Assembly: GCA_027186245.1 (NCBI GenBank)
Contig: CP114483.1
Coordinates: 11,924,220-11,988,219, forward strand
Direction of reading: 5' to 3'
Source of the DNA: Coriaria nepalensis
Taxonomy: Eukaryota; Streptophyta; Magnoliopsida; Cucurbitales; Coriariaceae
DNA length: 64,000 nucleotides
Shown here one piece after another: positions 23,919-38,600 of the stretch. A program made the position numbers and the translations under genes. The notes beneath the pieces were generated by a model. That model worked only from the letters and a program-made list of their open reading frames with translations. It was not told where the DNA came from and did not search any database. Numbering within the stretch: the first letter of the stretch is position 1; each line of letters opens with the position of its first letter.

Positions 23919-26900
23919 GTATTATTGCGTCTCTTTTAGTCATTAAATCATTCAATATAATTTCGAACGAAATTCGCAGTTTAAACATGAGTTTCGTGCA
24001 TAACTTGCCGTTCATCGATTCAAGGCAACAACGCATTTGTTTAGCCTTAAAATCATGTCATTGAGTCTCTTGTAGTCATGAAATCATTCTAAATTAATCC
24101 GAATAAATTCTATATTCGCCCTTCAAACATGATTTTCTTACATAACTTGCAATTAATCAATTGAAGACAACAATGCATTCCTTTAGCCTTGAAAAGCATG
24201 TCATTCAGTCTTTTAAGTCATTAAAGTGTTTGAAAGCACGTCGAACCAATTCTATGTTTGCATTTAAAACACGACTTTCATGCATAACTTGCAAATGATC
24301 TATTGAAGAAAACTATGCATTTTTTTAGCCTTAAAGTCGTATTATTGCGTCTCTTTTGGTCATTAAATCATTCAAAATCCCTTCGTACGAAATTCGCAGT
24401 TTAAACATGACTTTCGTGCATAACTTGCCGTTGATCGATTCAAGGCAACAACGCATTTGTTTAGCCTTAAAATCATGTCATTGAGTCTCTTGTAGTCATG
24501 AAATCATTCTAAATTAATCCGAACAAATTCTATATTCGCCCTTCAAACATGATTTTCTTACATAACTTGCAATTAATCTATTGAAGACAACAATGCATTC
24601 CTTTAGCCTTGAAAAGCATGTCATTCAGTCTTTTCATGTCATTAAAGTGTTTGAAAGCACGTCGAACCAATTCTATGTTTGCATTTAAAACACGAGTTTC
24701 ATGCATAACTTGCAAATGATCTATTGAAGAAAACTATGCATTTTTTTAGTCTTAAAGTCGTATTATTGCGTCTCTTTTAGTCATTAAATCATTCAATATA
24801 ACTTCGAACGAAATTCGCAGTTTAAACATGAGTTTCGTGCATAACTTTCCATTCATCGATTCAAGGCAACGACGCATTTGTTTAGCCTTAAAATCATGTC
24901 ATTGAGTCTCTTGTAGTCATGAAATCATTCAAAATTAATCCGAACGAATTCTATTTTCGCCCTTCAAACTTGATTTTCTTACATAACTTGCAATTAATCT
25001 ATTGAAGACAACAATGCATTCCTTTAGCCTTAAAAAGCATGTCATTCAGTCTTTTAAGTCATTAAAGTGTTTGAAAGCACGTCGAACCAATTCCATGTTT
25101 GCATTTAAAACACGACTTTCATGCATAACTTACAAATGATCTATTGAAGAAAACTGTGCGTTTTTTTAGCCTTAAAGTCGTATTATTGCGTCTCTTTTGG
25201 TCATTAAATCATTCAAAATCACTTCGTACGAAATTCGCAGTTTAAACATGACTTTCGTGCATAACTTGTCGTTGATCGATTCAAGGCAACAACGCATTTG
25301 TTTAGCCTTAAAATCATGTCATTGAGTCTCTTGTAGTCATGAAATCATTCTAAATTAATCCGAATAAATTCTATATTCGCCCTTCAAACATGATTTTCTT
25401 ACATAACTTGCAATTAATCTATTGAAGACAACAATGCATTCCTTTAGCCTTAAAAAGCATGTCAATCAGTCTTTTCAAGTCATTAAAGTGTTTGAAAGCA
25501 CGTCGAACCAATTCTATGTTTGCATTTAAGACAGGACTTTCATGCATAACTTACAAATGATCTATTGAAGAAAACTATGCATTTTTTTAGACTTAAAGTC
25601 GTATTATTGCGTCTCTTTTAGTCATTAAATCATTCAAAATCACTTCGTACGAAATTCGCAGTTTAAACATGAGTTTCGTGCATAACTTGCCGTTGATCGA
25701 TTCAAGGCAACAACGCATTTGTTTAGCCTTAAAATCATGTCATTGAGTCTCTTGTAGTCATGAAATCATTCTAAATTAATCCGAAAAAATTCTATTTTCG
25801 CGCTTCAAACAAGATTTTCTTACATAACTTGCAATTAATCTATTGAAGACAACAATGCATTCCTTTAGCCTTGAAAAGCATGTCATTCAGTCTTTTCATG
25901 TCATTAAAGTGTTTGAAAGCACGTCGAACCAATTCTATGTTTGCATTTAAAAAACGACTTTCATGCATAACTTGCAAATGATCTATTGAAGAAAACTATG
26001 CATTTTTTTAGACTTAAAGTCGTATTATTGCGTCTCTTTTAGTCATTAAATCATTCAATATAACTTCGAACGAAATTCGCAGTTTAAACATGAGTTTCGT
26101 GCATAACTTGCCGTTCATCGATTCAAGGCAACAACGCATTTGTTTAGCCTTAAAATCATGTCATTGAGTCTCTTGTAGTCATGAAATCATTCTAAATTAA
26201 TCCGAACGAATACTATTTTCGCCCTTAAAACATGATTTTCTTACATAACTTGCAATTAATCTATTGAAGACAACAATGCATTCCTTTAGCCTTAAAAAGC
26301 ATGTCATTCAGTCTTTTCATATCATTAAATTGTTTGAAAGCACGTCGAACCAATTCTATGTTTGCATTTAAAACACGACTTTCATGCATAACTTGCAAAT
26401 GATCTATTGAAGAAAACTATGCATTTTTTTAGACTTAAAGTCGTATTATTGCGTCTCTTTTAGTCATTAAATCATTCAAGATAACTTCGAACGAAATTCG
26501 CAGTTTAAACATGAGTTTCGTGCATAACTTGCCGTTGATCGATTCAAGGCAACAACGCATTTGTTTAGCCTTAAAATCTTGTCATTGAGTCTCTTGTAGT
26601 CATGAAATCGTTCTAAATTAATCCGAACGAATTCTATTTTCGCCCTTCAATCATGATTTTCTTACATAACTTGCAATTAATCTATTGAAGACAACAATGC
26701 ATTCCTTTATCCTTAAAAAGCATGTCATTCAGTCTTTTAAGTCATTAAAGTGTTTGAAAGCACGTCGAACCAATTCTATGTTTGCATTTAAAACACGACT
26801 TTCATGCATAACTTGCAAATGATCTATTGAAGAAAACTATGCATTTTTTTAGCCTTAAGGTCGTATTATTGCGTCTCTTTTGGTCATTAAATCATTCAAA

Positions 26901-29499
26901 ATCACTTCGTACGAAATTCGCAGTTTAAACATGACTTTTGTGCATAACTTGCCGTTGATCGATTCAAGGCAACAACGCATTTGTTTAGCCTTAAAATCAT
27001 GTCATTGAGTCTCTTGTAGTCATGAAATCATTCTAAATTAATCCGAACAAATTCTATATTCGCCCTTCAAACATGATTTTCTTACATAACTTGCAATTAA
27101 TCTATTGAAGACAACAATGCATTCCTTTAGCCTTAAAAAGCATGTCATTCAGTCTTTTAAGTCATTAAAGTGTTTGAAAGCACGTCGAACCAATTCTATG
27201 TTTGCATTTAAAACACGACTTTCATGCATAACTTGCAAATGATCTATTGAAGAAACCTATGCATTTTTTTAGACTTAAAGTCGTATTATTGCGTCTCTTT
27301 TAGTTATTAAATGATTCCAAATCACTTCGAATGAAATTCGCAGTTTAAACATTACTTTCGTGCATAACTTGCCGTTGATCGATTCAAGGCAACAATGCAT
27401 TTGTTTAGCCTTAAAATCATGTCATTGAGTCTCTTGTAGTCATGAAATCATTCTAAATTAATCCGAACAAATTCTATTTTCGCCCTTCAAACATGATTTT
27501 CTTACATAACTTGCAATTAATCTATTGAAGACAACAATGCATTCCTTTAGCCTTGAAAAGCATGTCATTCAGTCTTTTCATGTCATTAAAGTGTTTGAAA
27601 GCACGTCGAACCAATTCTATGTTTGCATTTAAAACACGAGTTTCATGCATAACTTGCAAATGATCTATTGAAGAAAACTATGCATTTTTTTAGTCTTAAA
27701 GTCGTATTATTGCGTCTCTTTTAGTCATTAAATCATTCAATATAACTTCGAACGAAATTCGCAGTTTAAACATGAGTTTCGTGCATAACTTTCCATTCAT
27801 CGATTCAAGGCAACGACGCATTTGTTTGGCCTTAAAATCATGTCATTGAGTCTCTTGTAGTCATGAAATCATTCAAAATTAATCCGAACGAATTCTATTT
27901 TCGCCCTTCAAACTTGATTTTCTTACATAACTTGCAATTAATCTATTGAAGACAACAATGCATTCCTTTAGCCTTAAAAAGCATGTCATTCAGTCTTTTA
28001 AGTCATTAAAGTGTTTGAAAGCACGTCGAACCAATTCCATGTTTGCATTTAAAACACGACTTTCATGCATAACTTACAAATGATCTATTGAAGAAAACTA
28101 TGCGTTTTTTTAGCCTTAAAGTCGTATTATTGCGTCTCTTTTGGTCATTAAATCATTCAAAATCACTTCGTACGAAATTCGCAGTTTAAACATGACTTTC
28201 GTGCATAACTTGCCGTTGATCGATTCAAGGCAACAACGCATTTGTTTAGCCTTAAAATCATGTCATTGAGTCTCTTGTAGTCATGAAATCATTCTAAATT
28301 AATCCGAATAAATTCTATATTCGCCCTTCAAACATGATTTTCTTACATAACTTGCAATTAATCTATTGAAGACAACAATGCATTCCTTTAGCCTTGAAAA
28401 GCATGTCATTCAGTCTTTTCATGTCATTAAAGTGTTTGAAAGCACGTCGAACCAATTCTATGTTTGCATTTAAAAAACGACTTTCATGCATAACTTGCAA
28501 ATGATCTATTGAAGAAAACTATGCATTTTTTTAGACTTAAAGTCGTATTATTGCGTCTCTTTTAGTCATTAAATCATTCAATATAACTTCGAACGAAATT
28601 CGCAGTTTAAACATGAGTTTCGTGCATAACTTGCCGTTCATCGATTCAGGGCAACAGCGCATTTGTTTAGCCTTAAAATCATGTCATTGAGTCTCTTGTA
28701 GTCATGAAATCATTCTAAATTAATCCGAACGAATACTATTTTCGCCCTTAAAACATGATTTTCTTACATAACTTGCAATTCATCTATTGAAGACAACAAT
28801 GCATTCCTTTAGCCTTAAAAAGCATGTCATTCAGTCTTTTCATATCATTAAATTGTTTGAAAGCACGTCGAACCAATTCTATGTTTGCATTTAAAACACG
28901 ACTTTCATGCATAACTTGCAAATGATCTATTAAAGAAAACTATGCATTTTTTTAGACTTAAAGTCGTATTATTGCGTCTCTTTTAGTCATTAAATCATTC
29001 AAGATAACTTCGAGCGAAATTCGCAGTTTAAACATGAGTTTCGTGCATAACTTGCCGTTGATCGATTCAAGGCAACAATGCATTTGTTTAGCCTTAAAAT
29101 CATGTCATTGAGTCTCTTGTAGTCATGAAATCATTCTAAATTAATCCGAACAAATTCTATTTTCGCCCTTCAAACATGATTTTCTTACATAACTTGCAAT
29201 TAATCTATTGAAGACAACAATGCATTCCTTTAGCCTTAAAAAGCATGTCATTCAGTCTTTTCATATCATTAAATTGTTTTGAAAGCACGTCGAACCAATT
29301 CTATGTTTGCATTTAAAACACGACTTTCATGCATAACTTGCAAATGATCTATTGAAGAAAACTATGCATTTTTTTAGACTTAAAGTCGTATTATTGCGTC
29401 TCTTTTAGTCATTAAATCATTCAAGATAACTTCGAACGAAATTCGCAGTTTAAACATGAGTTTCGTGCATAACTTGCCGTTGATCGATTCAAGGAAACA

Positions 29500-31700
29500 A
29501 CGCATTTGTTTAGCCTTAAAATCATGTCATTGAGTCTCTTGTAGTCATGAAATCATTCTAAATTAATCCGAACGAATACTATTTTCGCCCTTAAAACATG
29601 ATTTTCTTACATAACTTGCAATTAATCTATTGAAGACAACAATGCATTCCTTTAGCCTTAAAAAGCATGTCATTCAGTCTTTTCATATCATTAAATTGTT
29701 TGAAAGCACGTCGAACCAATTCTATGTTTGCATTTAAAACACGACTTTCATGCATAACTTGCAAATGATCTATTGAAGAAAACTATGCATTTTTTTAGAC
29801 TTAAAGTCGTATTATTGCGTCTCTTTTAGTCATTAAATCATTCAAGATAACTTCGAACGAAATTCGCAGTTTAAACATGAGTTTCGTGCATAACTTGCCG
29901 TTGATCGATTCAAGGCAACAACGCATTTGTTTAGCCTTAAAATCTTGTCATTGAGTCTCTTGTAGTCATGAAATCGTTCTAAATTAATCCGAACGAATTC
30001 TATTTTCGCCCTTCAAACATGATTTTCTTACATAACTTGCAATTAATCTATTGAAGACAACAATGCATTCCTTTAGCCTTAAAAAGCATGTCATTCAGTC
30101 TTTTCATATCATTAAATTGTTTGAAAGCACGTCGAACCAATTCTATGTTTGCATTTAAAACACTACTTTCATGCATAACTTGCAAATGATCTATTGAAGA
30201 AAACTATGCATTTTTTTAGACTTAAAGTCGTATTATTGCGTCTCTTTTAGTCATTAAATCATTCAATATAACTTCGAACGAAATTCGCAGTTTAAACATG
30301 AGTTTCGTGCATAACTTGCCGTTGATCGATTCAAGGAAACAACGCATTTGTTTAGCGTTAAAATCATGTCATTGAGTCTCTTGTAGTCATGAAATCATTC
30401 TAAATTAATCCGAACGAATTCTATTTTCGCCCTTCAATCATGATTTTCTTACATAACTTGCAATTAATCTATTGAAGACAACAATGCATTCCTTTATCCT
30501 TAAAAAGCATGTCATTCAGTCTTTTAAGTCATTAAAGTGTTTGAAAGCACGTCGAACCAATTCTATGTTTGCATTTAAAACACGACTTTCATGCATAACT
30601 TGCAAATGATCTATTGAAGAAAACTATGCATTTTTTTAGACTTAAAGTCGTATTATTGCGTCTCTTTTAGTCATTAAATCATTCAATATAACTTCGAACG
30701 AAATTCGCAGTTTAAACATGAGTTTCGTGCATAACTTGCCGTTCATCGATTCAAGGCAACAACGCATTTGTTTAGCCTTAAAATCATGTCATTGAGTCTC
30801 TTGTAGTCATGAAATCATTCTAAATTAATCCGAACGAATACTATTTTCGCCCTTAAAACATGATTTTCTTACATAACTTGCAATTAATCTATTGAAGACA
30901 ACAATGCATTCCTTTAGCCTTAAAAAGCATGTCATTCAGTCTTTTCATATCATTAAATTGTTTGAAAGCACGTCGAACCAATTCTATGTTTGCATTTAAA
31001 ACACGACTTTCATGCATAACTTGCAAATGATCTATTGAAGAAAACTATGCATTTTTTTAGACTTAAAGTCGTATTATTGCGTCTCTTTTAGTCATTAAAT
31101 CATTCAAGATAACTTCGAACGAAATTCGCAGTTTAAACATGAGTTTCGTGCATAACTTGCCGTTGATCGATTCAAGGCAACAACGCATTTGTTTAGCCTT
31201 AAAATCTTGTCATTGAGTCTCTTGTAGTCATGAAATCGTTCTAAATTAATCCGAACGAATTCTATTTTCGCCCTTCAAACATGATTTTCTTACATAACTT
31301 GCAATTAATCTATTGAAGACAACAATGCATTCCTTTAGCCTTAAAAAGCATGTCATTCAGTCTTTTCATATCATTAAATTGTTTGAAAGCACGTCGAACC
31401 AATTCTATGTTTGCATTTAAAACACTACTTTCATGCATAACTTGCAAATGATCTATTGAAGAAAACTATGCATTTTTTTAGACTTAAAGTCGTATTATTG
31501 CGTCTCTTTTAGTCATTAAATCATTCAATATAACTTCGAACGAAATTCGCAGTTTAAACATGAGTTTCGTGCATAACTTGCCGTTGATCGATTCAAGGAA
31601 ACAACGCATTTGTTTAGCCTTAAAATCATGTCATTGAGTCTCTTGTAGTCATGAAATCATTCTAAATTAATCCGAACAAATTCTATTTTCGCCCTTCAAA
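29500..31700. repeat. 3-trimer HOR pair (1,262-bp period)
   Basis: About 29510-30400 returns at 30772-31670. The marks are AATACTATTTTCGCCC (29575 and 30837), CAAGATAACTTCG, AATCTTGTCATTG (29941 and 31203), the C variant AAAACACTACTTTC (cactac at 30161 and 31423) and GATTCAAGGAAACAACG. All pairs are 1,262 bp apart, which is three trimers. Confidence 0.75.
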
Positions 31701-34700
31701 CGTGATTTTCTTACATAACTTGCAATTAATCTATTGAAGACAACAATGCATTCCTTTAGCCTTGAAAAGCATGTCATTCAGTCTTTTCATGTCATTAAAG
31801 TGTTTGAAAGCACGTCGAACCAATTCTATGTTTGCATTTAAAAAACGACTTTCATGCATAACTTGCAAATGATCTATTGAAGAAAACTATGCATTTTTTT
31901 AGACTTAAAGTCGTATTATTGCGTCTCTTTTAGTCATTAAATCATTCAATATAACTTCGAACGAAATTCGCAGTTTAAACATGACTTTCGTGCATAACTT
32001 GCCATTGATCGATTCAAGGCAACAACGCATTTGTTTAGCCTTAAAATCATGTCATTGAGTCTCTTGTAGTCATGAAATCATTCTAAATTAATCCGAACAA
32101 ATTCTATTTTCGCCCTTCAAACGTGATTTTCTTACATAACTTGCAATTAATCTATTGAAGACAACAATGCATTCCTTTAGCCTTGAAAAGCATGTCATTC
32201 AGTCTTTTCATGTCAGTAAAGTGTTTGAAAGCACGTCGAACCAATTCTATGTTTGCATTTAAAAAACGACTTTCATGCATAACTTGCAAATGATCTATTG
32301 AAGAAAACTATGCATTTTTTTAGACTTAAAGTCGTATTATTGCGTCTCTTTTAGTCATTAAATCATTCAATATAACTTCGAACGAAATTCGCAGTTTAAA
32401 CATGAGTTTCGTGCATAACTTGCCGTTCATCGATTCAAGGCAACAGCGCATTTGTTTAGCCTTAAAATCATGTCATTGAGTCTCTTGTAGTCATGAAATC
32501 ATTCTAAATTAATCCGAACGAATACTATTTTCACCCTTAAAACATGATTTTCTTACATAACTTGCAATTAATCTATTGAAGACAACAATGCATTCCTTTA
32601 GCCTTAAAAAGCATGTCATTCAATCTTTTCATATCATTAAATTGTTTTGAAAGCACGTCGAACCAATTCTATGTTTGCATTTAAAACACGACTTTCATGC
32701 ATAACTTGCAAATGATCTATTGAAGAAAACTATGCATTTTTTTAGACTTAAAGTCGTATTATTGCGTCTCTTTTAGTCATTAAATCATTCAAGATAACTT
32801 CGAACGAAATTCGCAGTTTAAACATGAGTTTCGTGCATAACTTGCCGTTGATCGATTCAAGGCAACAACGCATTTGTTTAGCCTTAAAATCTGGTCATTG
32901 AGTCTCTTGTAGTCATGAAATCATTCTAAATTAATCCGAACAAATTCTATTTTCGCCCTTCAAACGTGATTTTCTTACATAACTTGCAATTAATCTATTG
33001 AAGACAACAATGCATTCCTTTAGCCTTAAAAAGCATGTCATTCAGTCTTTTAAGTCATTAAAGTGTTTGAAAGCACGTCGAACCAATTCTATGTTTGCAT
33101 TTAAAACACGACTTTCATGCATAACTTACAAATGATCTATTGAAGAAAACTATGCGTTTTTTTAGCCTTAAAGTCGTATTATTGCGTCTCTTTTGGTCAT
33201 TAAATCATTCAAAATCACTTCGTACGAAATTCGCAGTTTAAACATGACTTTCGTGCATAACTTGCCGTTGATCGATTCAAGGCAACAACGCATTTGTTTA
33301 GCCTTAAAATCATGTCATTGAGTCTCTTGTAGTCATGAAATCATTCAAAATTAATCCGAACAAATTCTATTTTCGCCCTTCAAACATGATTTTCTTACAT
33401 AACTTGCAATTAATCTATTGAAGACAACAATGCATTCCTTTCGCCTTGAAAAGCATGTCATTCAGTCTTTTCATGTCATTAAAGTGTTTGAAAGCACGTC
33501 GAACCAATTCTTTGTTTGCATTTAAAACACGACTTTCATGCATAACTTGCAAATGATCTATTAAAGAAAACTATGCATTTTTTTAGACTTAAAGTCGTAT
33601 TATTGCGTCTCTTTTAGTCATTAAATCATTCAAGATAACTTCGAACGAAATTCGCAGTTTAAACATGAGTTTCGTGCATAACTTGCCGTTGATCGATTCA
33701 AGGAAACAACGCATTTGTTTAGCCTTAAAATCATGTCATTGAGTCTCTTGTAGTCATGAAATCATTCTAAATTAATCCGAACGAATTCTATTTTCGCCCT
33801 TCAATCATGATTTTCTTACATAACTTGCAATTAATCTATTGAAGACAACAATGCATTCCTTTAGCCTTGAAAAGCATGTCATTCAGTCTTTTCATGTCAT
33901 TAAAGTGTTTGAAAGCACGTCGAACCAATTCTATGTTTGCATTTAAAAAACGACTTTCATGCATAACTTGCAAATGATCTATTGAAGAAAACTATGCATT
34001 TTTTTAGACTTAAAGTCGTATTATTGCGTCTCTTTTAGTCATTAAATCATTCAATATAACTTCGAACGAAATTCGCAGTTTAAACATGAGTTTCGTGCAT
34101 AACTTGCCATTGATCGATTCAAGGCAACAACGCATTTGTTTAGCCTTAAAATCATGTCATTGAGTCTCTTGTAGTCATGAAATCATTCTAAATTAATCCG
34201 AACAAATTCTATTTTCGCCCTTCAAACGTGATTTTCTTACATAACTTGCAATTAATCTATTGAAGACAACAATGCATTCCTTTAGCCTTAAAAAGCATGT
34301 CATTCAGTCTTTTCATATCATTAAATTGTTTTGAAAGCACGTCGAACAAATTCTATGTTTGCATTTAAAACACGACTTTCATGCATAACTTGCAAATGAT
34401 CTATTGAAGAAAACTATGCATTTTTTTAGACTTAAAGTCGTATTATTGCGTCTCTTTTAGTCATTAAATCATTCAAGATAACTTCGAACGAATTTCGCAG
34501 TTTAAACATGAGTTTCGTGCATAACTTGCCGTTGATCGATTCAAGGCAACAATGCATTTGTTTAGCCTTAAAATCTTGTCATTGAGTCTCTTGTAGTCAT
34601 GAAATCGTTCTAAATTAATCCGAACGAATTCTATTTTCGCCATTCAAACATGATTTTCTTACATAACTTGCAATTAATCAATTGAAGACAACAATGCATT

Positions 34701-35230
34701 CCTTTAGCCTTAAAAAGCATGTCATTCAGTCTTTTCATATCATTAAATTCTTTGAAAGCACGTCGAACCAATTCTATGTTTGCATTTAAAACACGACTTT
34801 CATGCATAACTTGCAAATGATCTATTGAAGAAAACTATGCATTTTTTTAGACTTAAAGTCGTATTATTGCGTCTCTTTTAGTCATTAAATCATTCAATAT
34901 AACTTCGAACGAAATTCGCAGTTTAAACATGAGTTTCGTGCATAACTTGCCGTTCATCGATTCAAGGCAACAGCGCATTTGTTTAGCCTTAAAATCATGT
35001 CATTGAGTCTCTTGTAGTCATGAAATCATTCTAAATTAATCCGAACGAATTCTATTTTCGCCCTTCAATCATGATTTTCTTACATAACTTGCAATTAATC
35101 TATTGAAGACAACAATGCATTCCTTTATCCTTAAAAAGCATGTCATTCAGTCTTTTAAGTCATTAAAGTGTTTGAAAGCACGTCGAACCAATTCTATGTT
35201 TGCATTTAAAACCTGACTTTCACGCATAAC
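31701..35230. repeat. Trimers upstream of the register break
   Basis: Includes GTCAGTAAAGTG (32216), AATACTATTTTCACCC (32521), CATTCAATCTTTTC and CTTTCGCCTTGAAAAG (33441). Each returns 4,354 bp downstream, which is ten trimers plus one monomer, so this block is ancestral to parts of 35231-38600. Between 32860 and 33100 the two copies differ, showing replacement of individual trimers. Confidence 0.7.
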
Positions 35231-35245
35231 TTACAATTAATCTAT
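35221..35245. other. Register break: C monomer joined to C monomer
   Basis: After the C monomer ending AAAACCTGACTTTCACG the next monomer should be A. Instead CATAACTTAC, a form typical of A copies with CATAACTTACAAATG, runs straight into AATTAATCTATTGAAGAC, which is C. A and B are skipped. Marks on either side are shifted by 144 bp relative to the rest of the array (offset 4,354 instead of 4,210). It is the only out-of-register junction I found. Confidence 0.85.
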
Positions 35246-38200
35246 TGAAGACAACAATGCATTCCTTTAGCCTTGAAAAGCATGTCATTCAGTCTTTTCA
35301 TGTCATTAAAGTGTTTGAAAGCACGTCGAACCAATTCTATGTTTGCATTTAAAACACAACTTTCATGCATAACTTGCAAATGATCCATTGAAGAAAACTA
35401 TGCGTTTTTTTAGCCTTAAAGTCGTATTATTGCGTCTCTTTTGGTCATTAAATCATTCAAAATCACTTCGTACGAAATTCGCAGTTTAAACATGACTTTC
35501 GTGCATAACTTGCCGTTGATCGATTCAAGGCAACAACGCATTTGTTTAGCCTTAAAATCATGTCATTGAGTCTCTTGTAGTCATGAAATCATTCTAAATT
35601 AATCCGAACAAATTCAATATTCGCCCTTCAAACATGATTTTCTTACATAACTTGCAATTAATCTATTGAAGACAACAATGCATTCCTTTTAGCCTTAAAA
35701 AGCATGTCATTCAGTCTTTTCAAGTCATTAAAGTGTTTGAAAGCACGTCGAACCAATTCTATGTTTGCATTTAAAACACGACTTTCATGCATAACTTGCA
35801 AATGATCTATTGAAGAAAACTATGCATTTTTTTAGACTTAAAGTCGTATTATTGCGTCTCTTTTGGTCATTAAATCATTCAAAATCACTTCGTACGAAAT
35901 TCGCAGTTTAAACATGACTTTCGTGCATAACTTGCCATTGATCGATTCAAGGCAACAACGCATTTGTTTAGCCTTAAAATCATGTCATTGAGTCTCTTGT
36001 AGTCATGAAATCATTCTAAATTAATCCGAACAAATTCTATTTTCGCCCTTCAAACGTGATTTTCTTACATAACTTGCAATTAATCTATTGAAGACAACAA
36101 TGCATTCCTTTAGCCTTGAAAAGCATGTCATTCAGTCTTTTCATGTCATTAAAGTGTTTGAAAGCACGTCGAACCAATTCTATGTTTGCATTTAAAAAAC
36201 GACTTTCATGCATAACTTGCAAATGATCTATTGAAGAAAACTATGTATTTTTTTAGACTTAAAGTCGTATTATTGCGTCTCTTTTAGTCATTAAATCATT
36301 CAATATAACTTCGAACGAAATTCGCACTTTAAACATGACTTTCGTGCATAACTTGCCATTGATCGATTCAAGGCAACAACGCATTTGTTTAGCCTTAAAA
36401 TCATGTCATTGAGTCTCTTGTAGTCATGAAATCATTCTAAATTAATCCGAACAAATTCTATTTTCGCCCTTCAAACGTGATTTTCTTACATAACTTGCAA
36501 TTAATCTATTGAAGACAACAATGCATTCCTTTAGCCTTGAAAAGCATGTCATTCAGTCTTTTCATGTCAGTAAAGTGTTTGAAAGCACGTCGAACCAATT
36601 CTATGTTTGCATTTAAAAAACGACTTTCATGCATAACTTGCAAATGATCTATTGAAGAAAACTATGCATTTTTTTAGACTTAAAGTCGTATTATTGCGTC
36701 TCTTTTAGTCATTAAATCATTCAATATAACTTCGAACGAAATTCGCAGTTTAAACATGAGTTTCGTGCATAACTTGCCGTTCATCGATTCAAGGCAACAG
36801 CGCATTTGTTTAGCCTTAAAATCATGTCATTGAGTCTCTTGTAGTCATGAAATCATTCTAAATTAATCCGAACGAATACTATTTTCACCCTTAAAACATG
36901 ATTTTCTTACATAACTTGCAATTAATCTATTGAAGACAACAATGCATTCCTTTAGCCTTAAAAAGCATGTCATTCAATCTTTTCATATCATTAAATTGTT
37001 TTGAAAGCACGTCGAACCAATTCTATGTTTGCATTTAAAACACGACTTTCATGCATAACTTGCAAATGATCTATTGAAGAAAACTATGCATTTTTTTAGA
37101 CTTAAAGTCGTATTATTGCGTCTCTTTTAGTCATTAAATCATTCAATATAACTTCGAACGAAATTCGCAGTTTAAACATGAGTTTCGTGCATAACTTGCC
37201 GTTGATCGATTCAAGGAAACAACACATTTGTTTAGCCTTAAAATCATGTCATTGAGTCTCTTGTAGTCATGAAATCATTCTAAATTAATCCGAACGAATT
37301 CTATTTTCGCCCTTCAATCATGATTTTCTTACATAACTTGCAATTAATCTATTGAAGACAACAATGCATTCCTTTATCCTTAAAAAGCATGTCATTCAGT
37401 CTTTTAAGTCATTAAAGTGTTTGAAAGCACGTCGAACCAATTCTATGTTTGCATTTAAAACACGACTTTCATGCATAACTTACAAATGATCTATTGAAGA
37501 AAACTATGCGTTTTTTTAGCCTTAAAGTCGTATTATTGCGTCTCTTTTGGTCATTAAATCATTCAAAATCACTTCGTACGAAATTCGCAGTTTAAACATG
37601 ACTTTCGTGCATAACTTGCCGTTGATCGATTCAAGGCAACAACGCATTTGTTTAGCCTTAAAATCATGTCATTGAGTCTCTTGTAGTCATGAAATCATTC
37701 AAAATTAATCCGAACAAATTCTATTTTCGCCCTTCAAACATGATTTTCTTACATAACTTGCAATTAATCTATTGAAGACAACAATGCATTCCTTTCGCCT
37801 TGAAAAGCATGTCATTCAGTCTTTTCATGTCATTAAAGTGTTTGAAAGCACGTCGAACCAATTCTATGTTTGCATTTAAAACACGACTTTCATGCATAAC
37901 TTGCAAATGATCCATTGAAGAAAACTATGCGTTTTTTTAGCCTTAAAGTCGTATTATTGCGTCTCTTTTGGTCATTAAATCATTCAAAATCACTTCGTAC
38001 GAAATTCGCAGTTTAAACATGACTTTCGTGCATAACTTGCCGTTGATCGATTCAAGGCAACAACGCATTTGTTTAGCCTTAAAATCAGGTCATTGAGTCT
38101 CTTGTAGTCATGAAATCATTCTAAATTAATCCGAACAAATTCTATATTCGCCCTTCAAACATGATTTTCTTACATAACTTGCAATTAATCTATTGAAGAC

Positions 38201-38600
38201 AACAATGCATTCCTTTTAGCCTTAAAAAGCATGTCATTCAGTCTTTTCAAGTCATTAAAGTGTTTGAAAGCACGTCGAACCAATTCTATGTTTGCATTTA
38301 AAACACGACTTTCATGCATAACTTGCAAATGATCTATTGAAGAAAACTATGCATTTTTTTAGACATAAAGTCGTATTATTGCGTCTCTTTTGGTCATTAA
38401 ATCATTCAAAATCACTTCGTACGAAATTCGCAGTTTAAACATGACTTTCGTGCATAACTTGCCATTGATCGATTCAAGGCAACAACGCATTTGTTTAGCC
38501 TTAAAATCATGTCATTGAGTCTCTTGTAGTCATGAAATCATTCTAAATTAATTCGAACAAATTCTATTTTCGCCCTTCAAACGTGATTTTCTTACATAAC
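35231..38600. repeat. 8-trimer tandem duplication, copy 1 (3,370 bp)
   Basis: The block starts at the register break and matches 38601 to about 41905 at a constant offset of 3,370. Shared marks are AAAACACAACTTTC (35351 and 38721), AATTCAATATTCGCC, GTCAGTAAAG (36570 and 39940), AATACTATTTTCACCC, GGAAACAACACATTTG (37213 and 40583) and AGACATAAAGTCG (38361 and 41731). One private change is CTATGTATTTT at about 36243. Confidence 0.85.

Larger units (their letters stand above)
22645..29499. repeat. First part of the right-domain array
   Basis: The variant set changes here. A monomers switch to GACTTAAAGTC with CAATATAACTTCGAACG, alternating with GCCTTAAAG/CAAAATCACTTCGTACG. The last TAATCTAGTGAAG C monomer is near 22,895. 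Two trimers at 22645 and 23065 share TTTTGTGCATAACTTGCGG. TTTCCATTCATCG units occur at 24846 and 27790 (2,944 bp, 7 trimers). Units with AATACTATTTTCGCCCTTAAAAC begin at about 26210. Confidence 0.75.
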
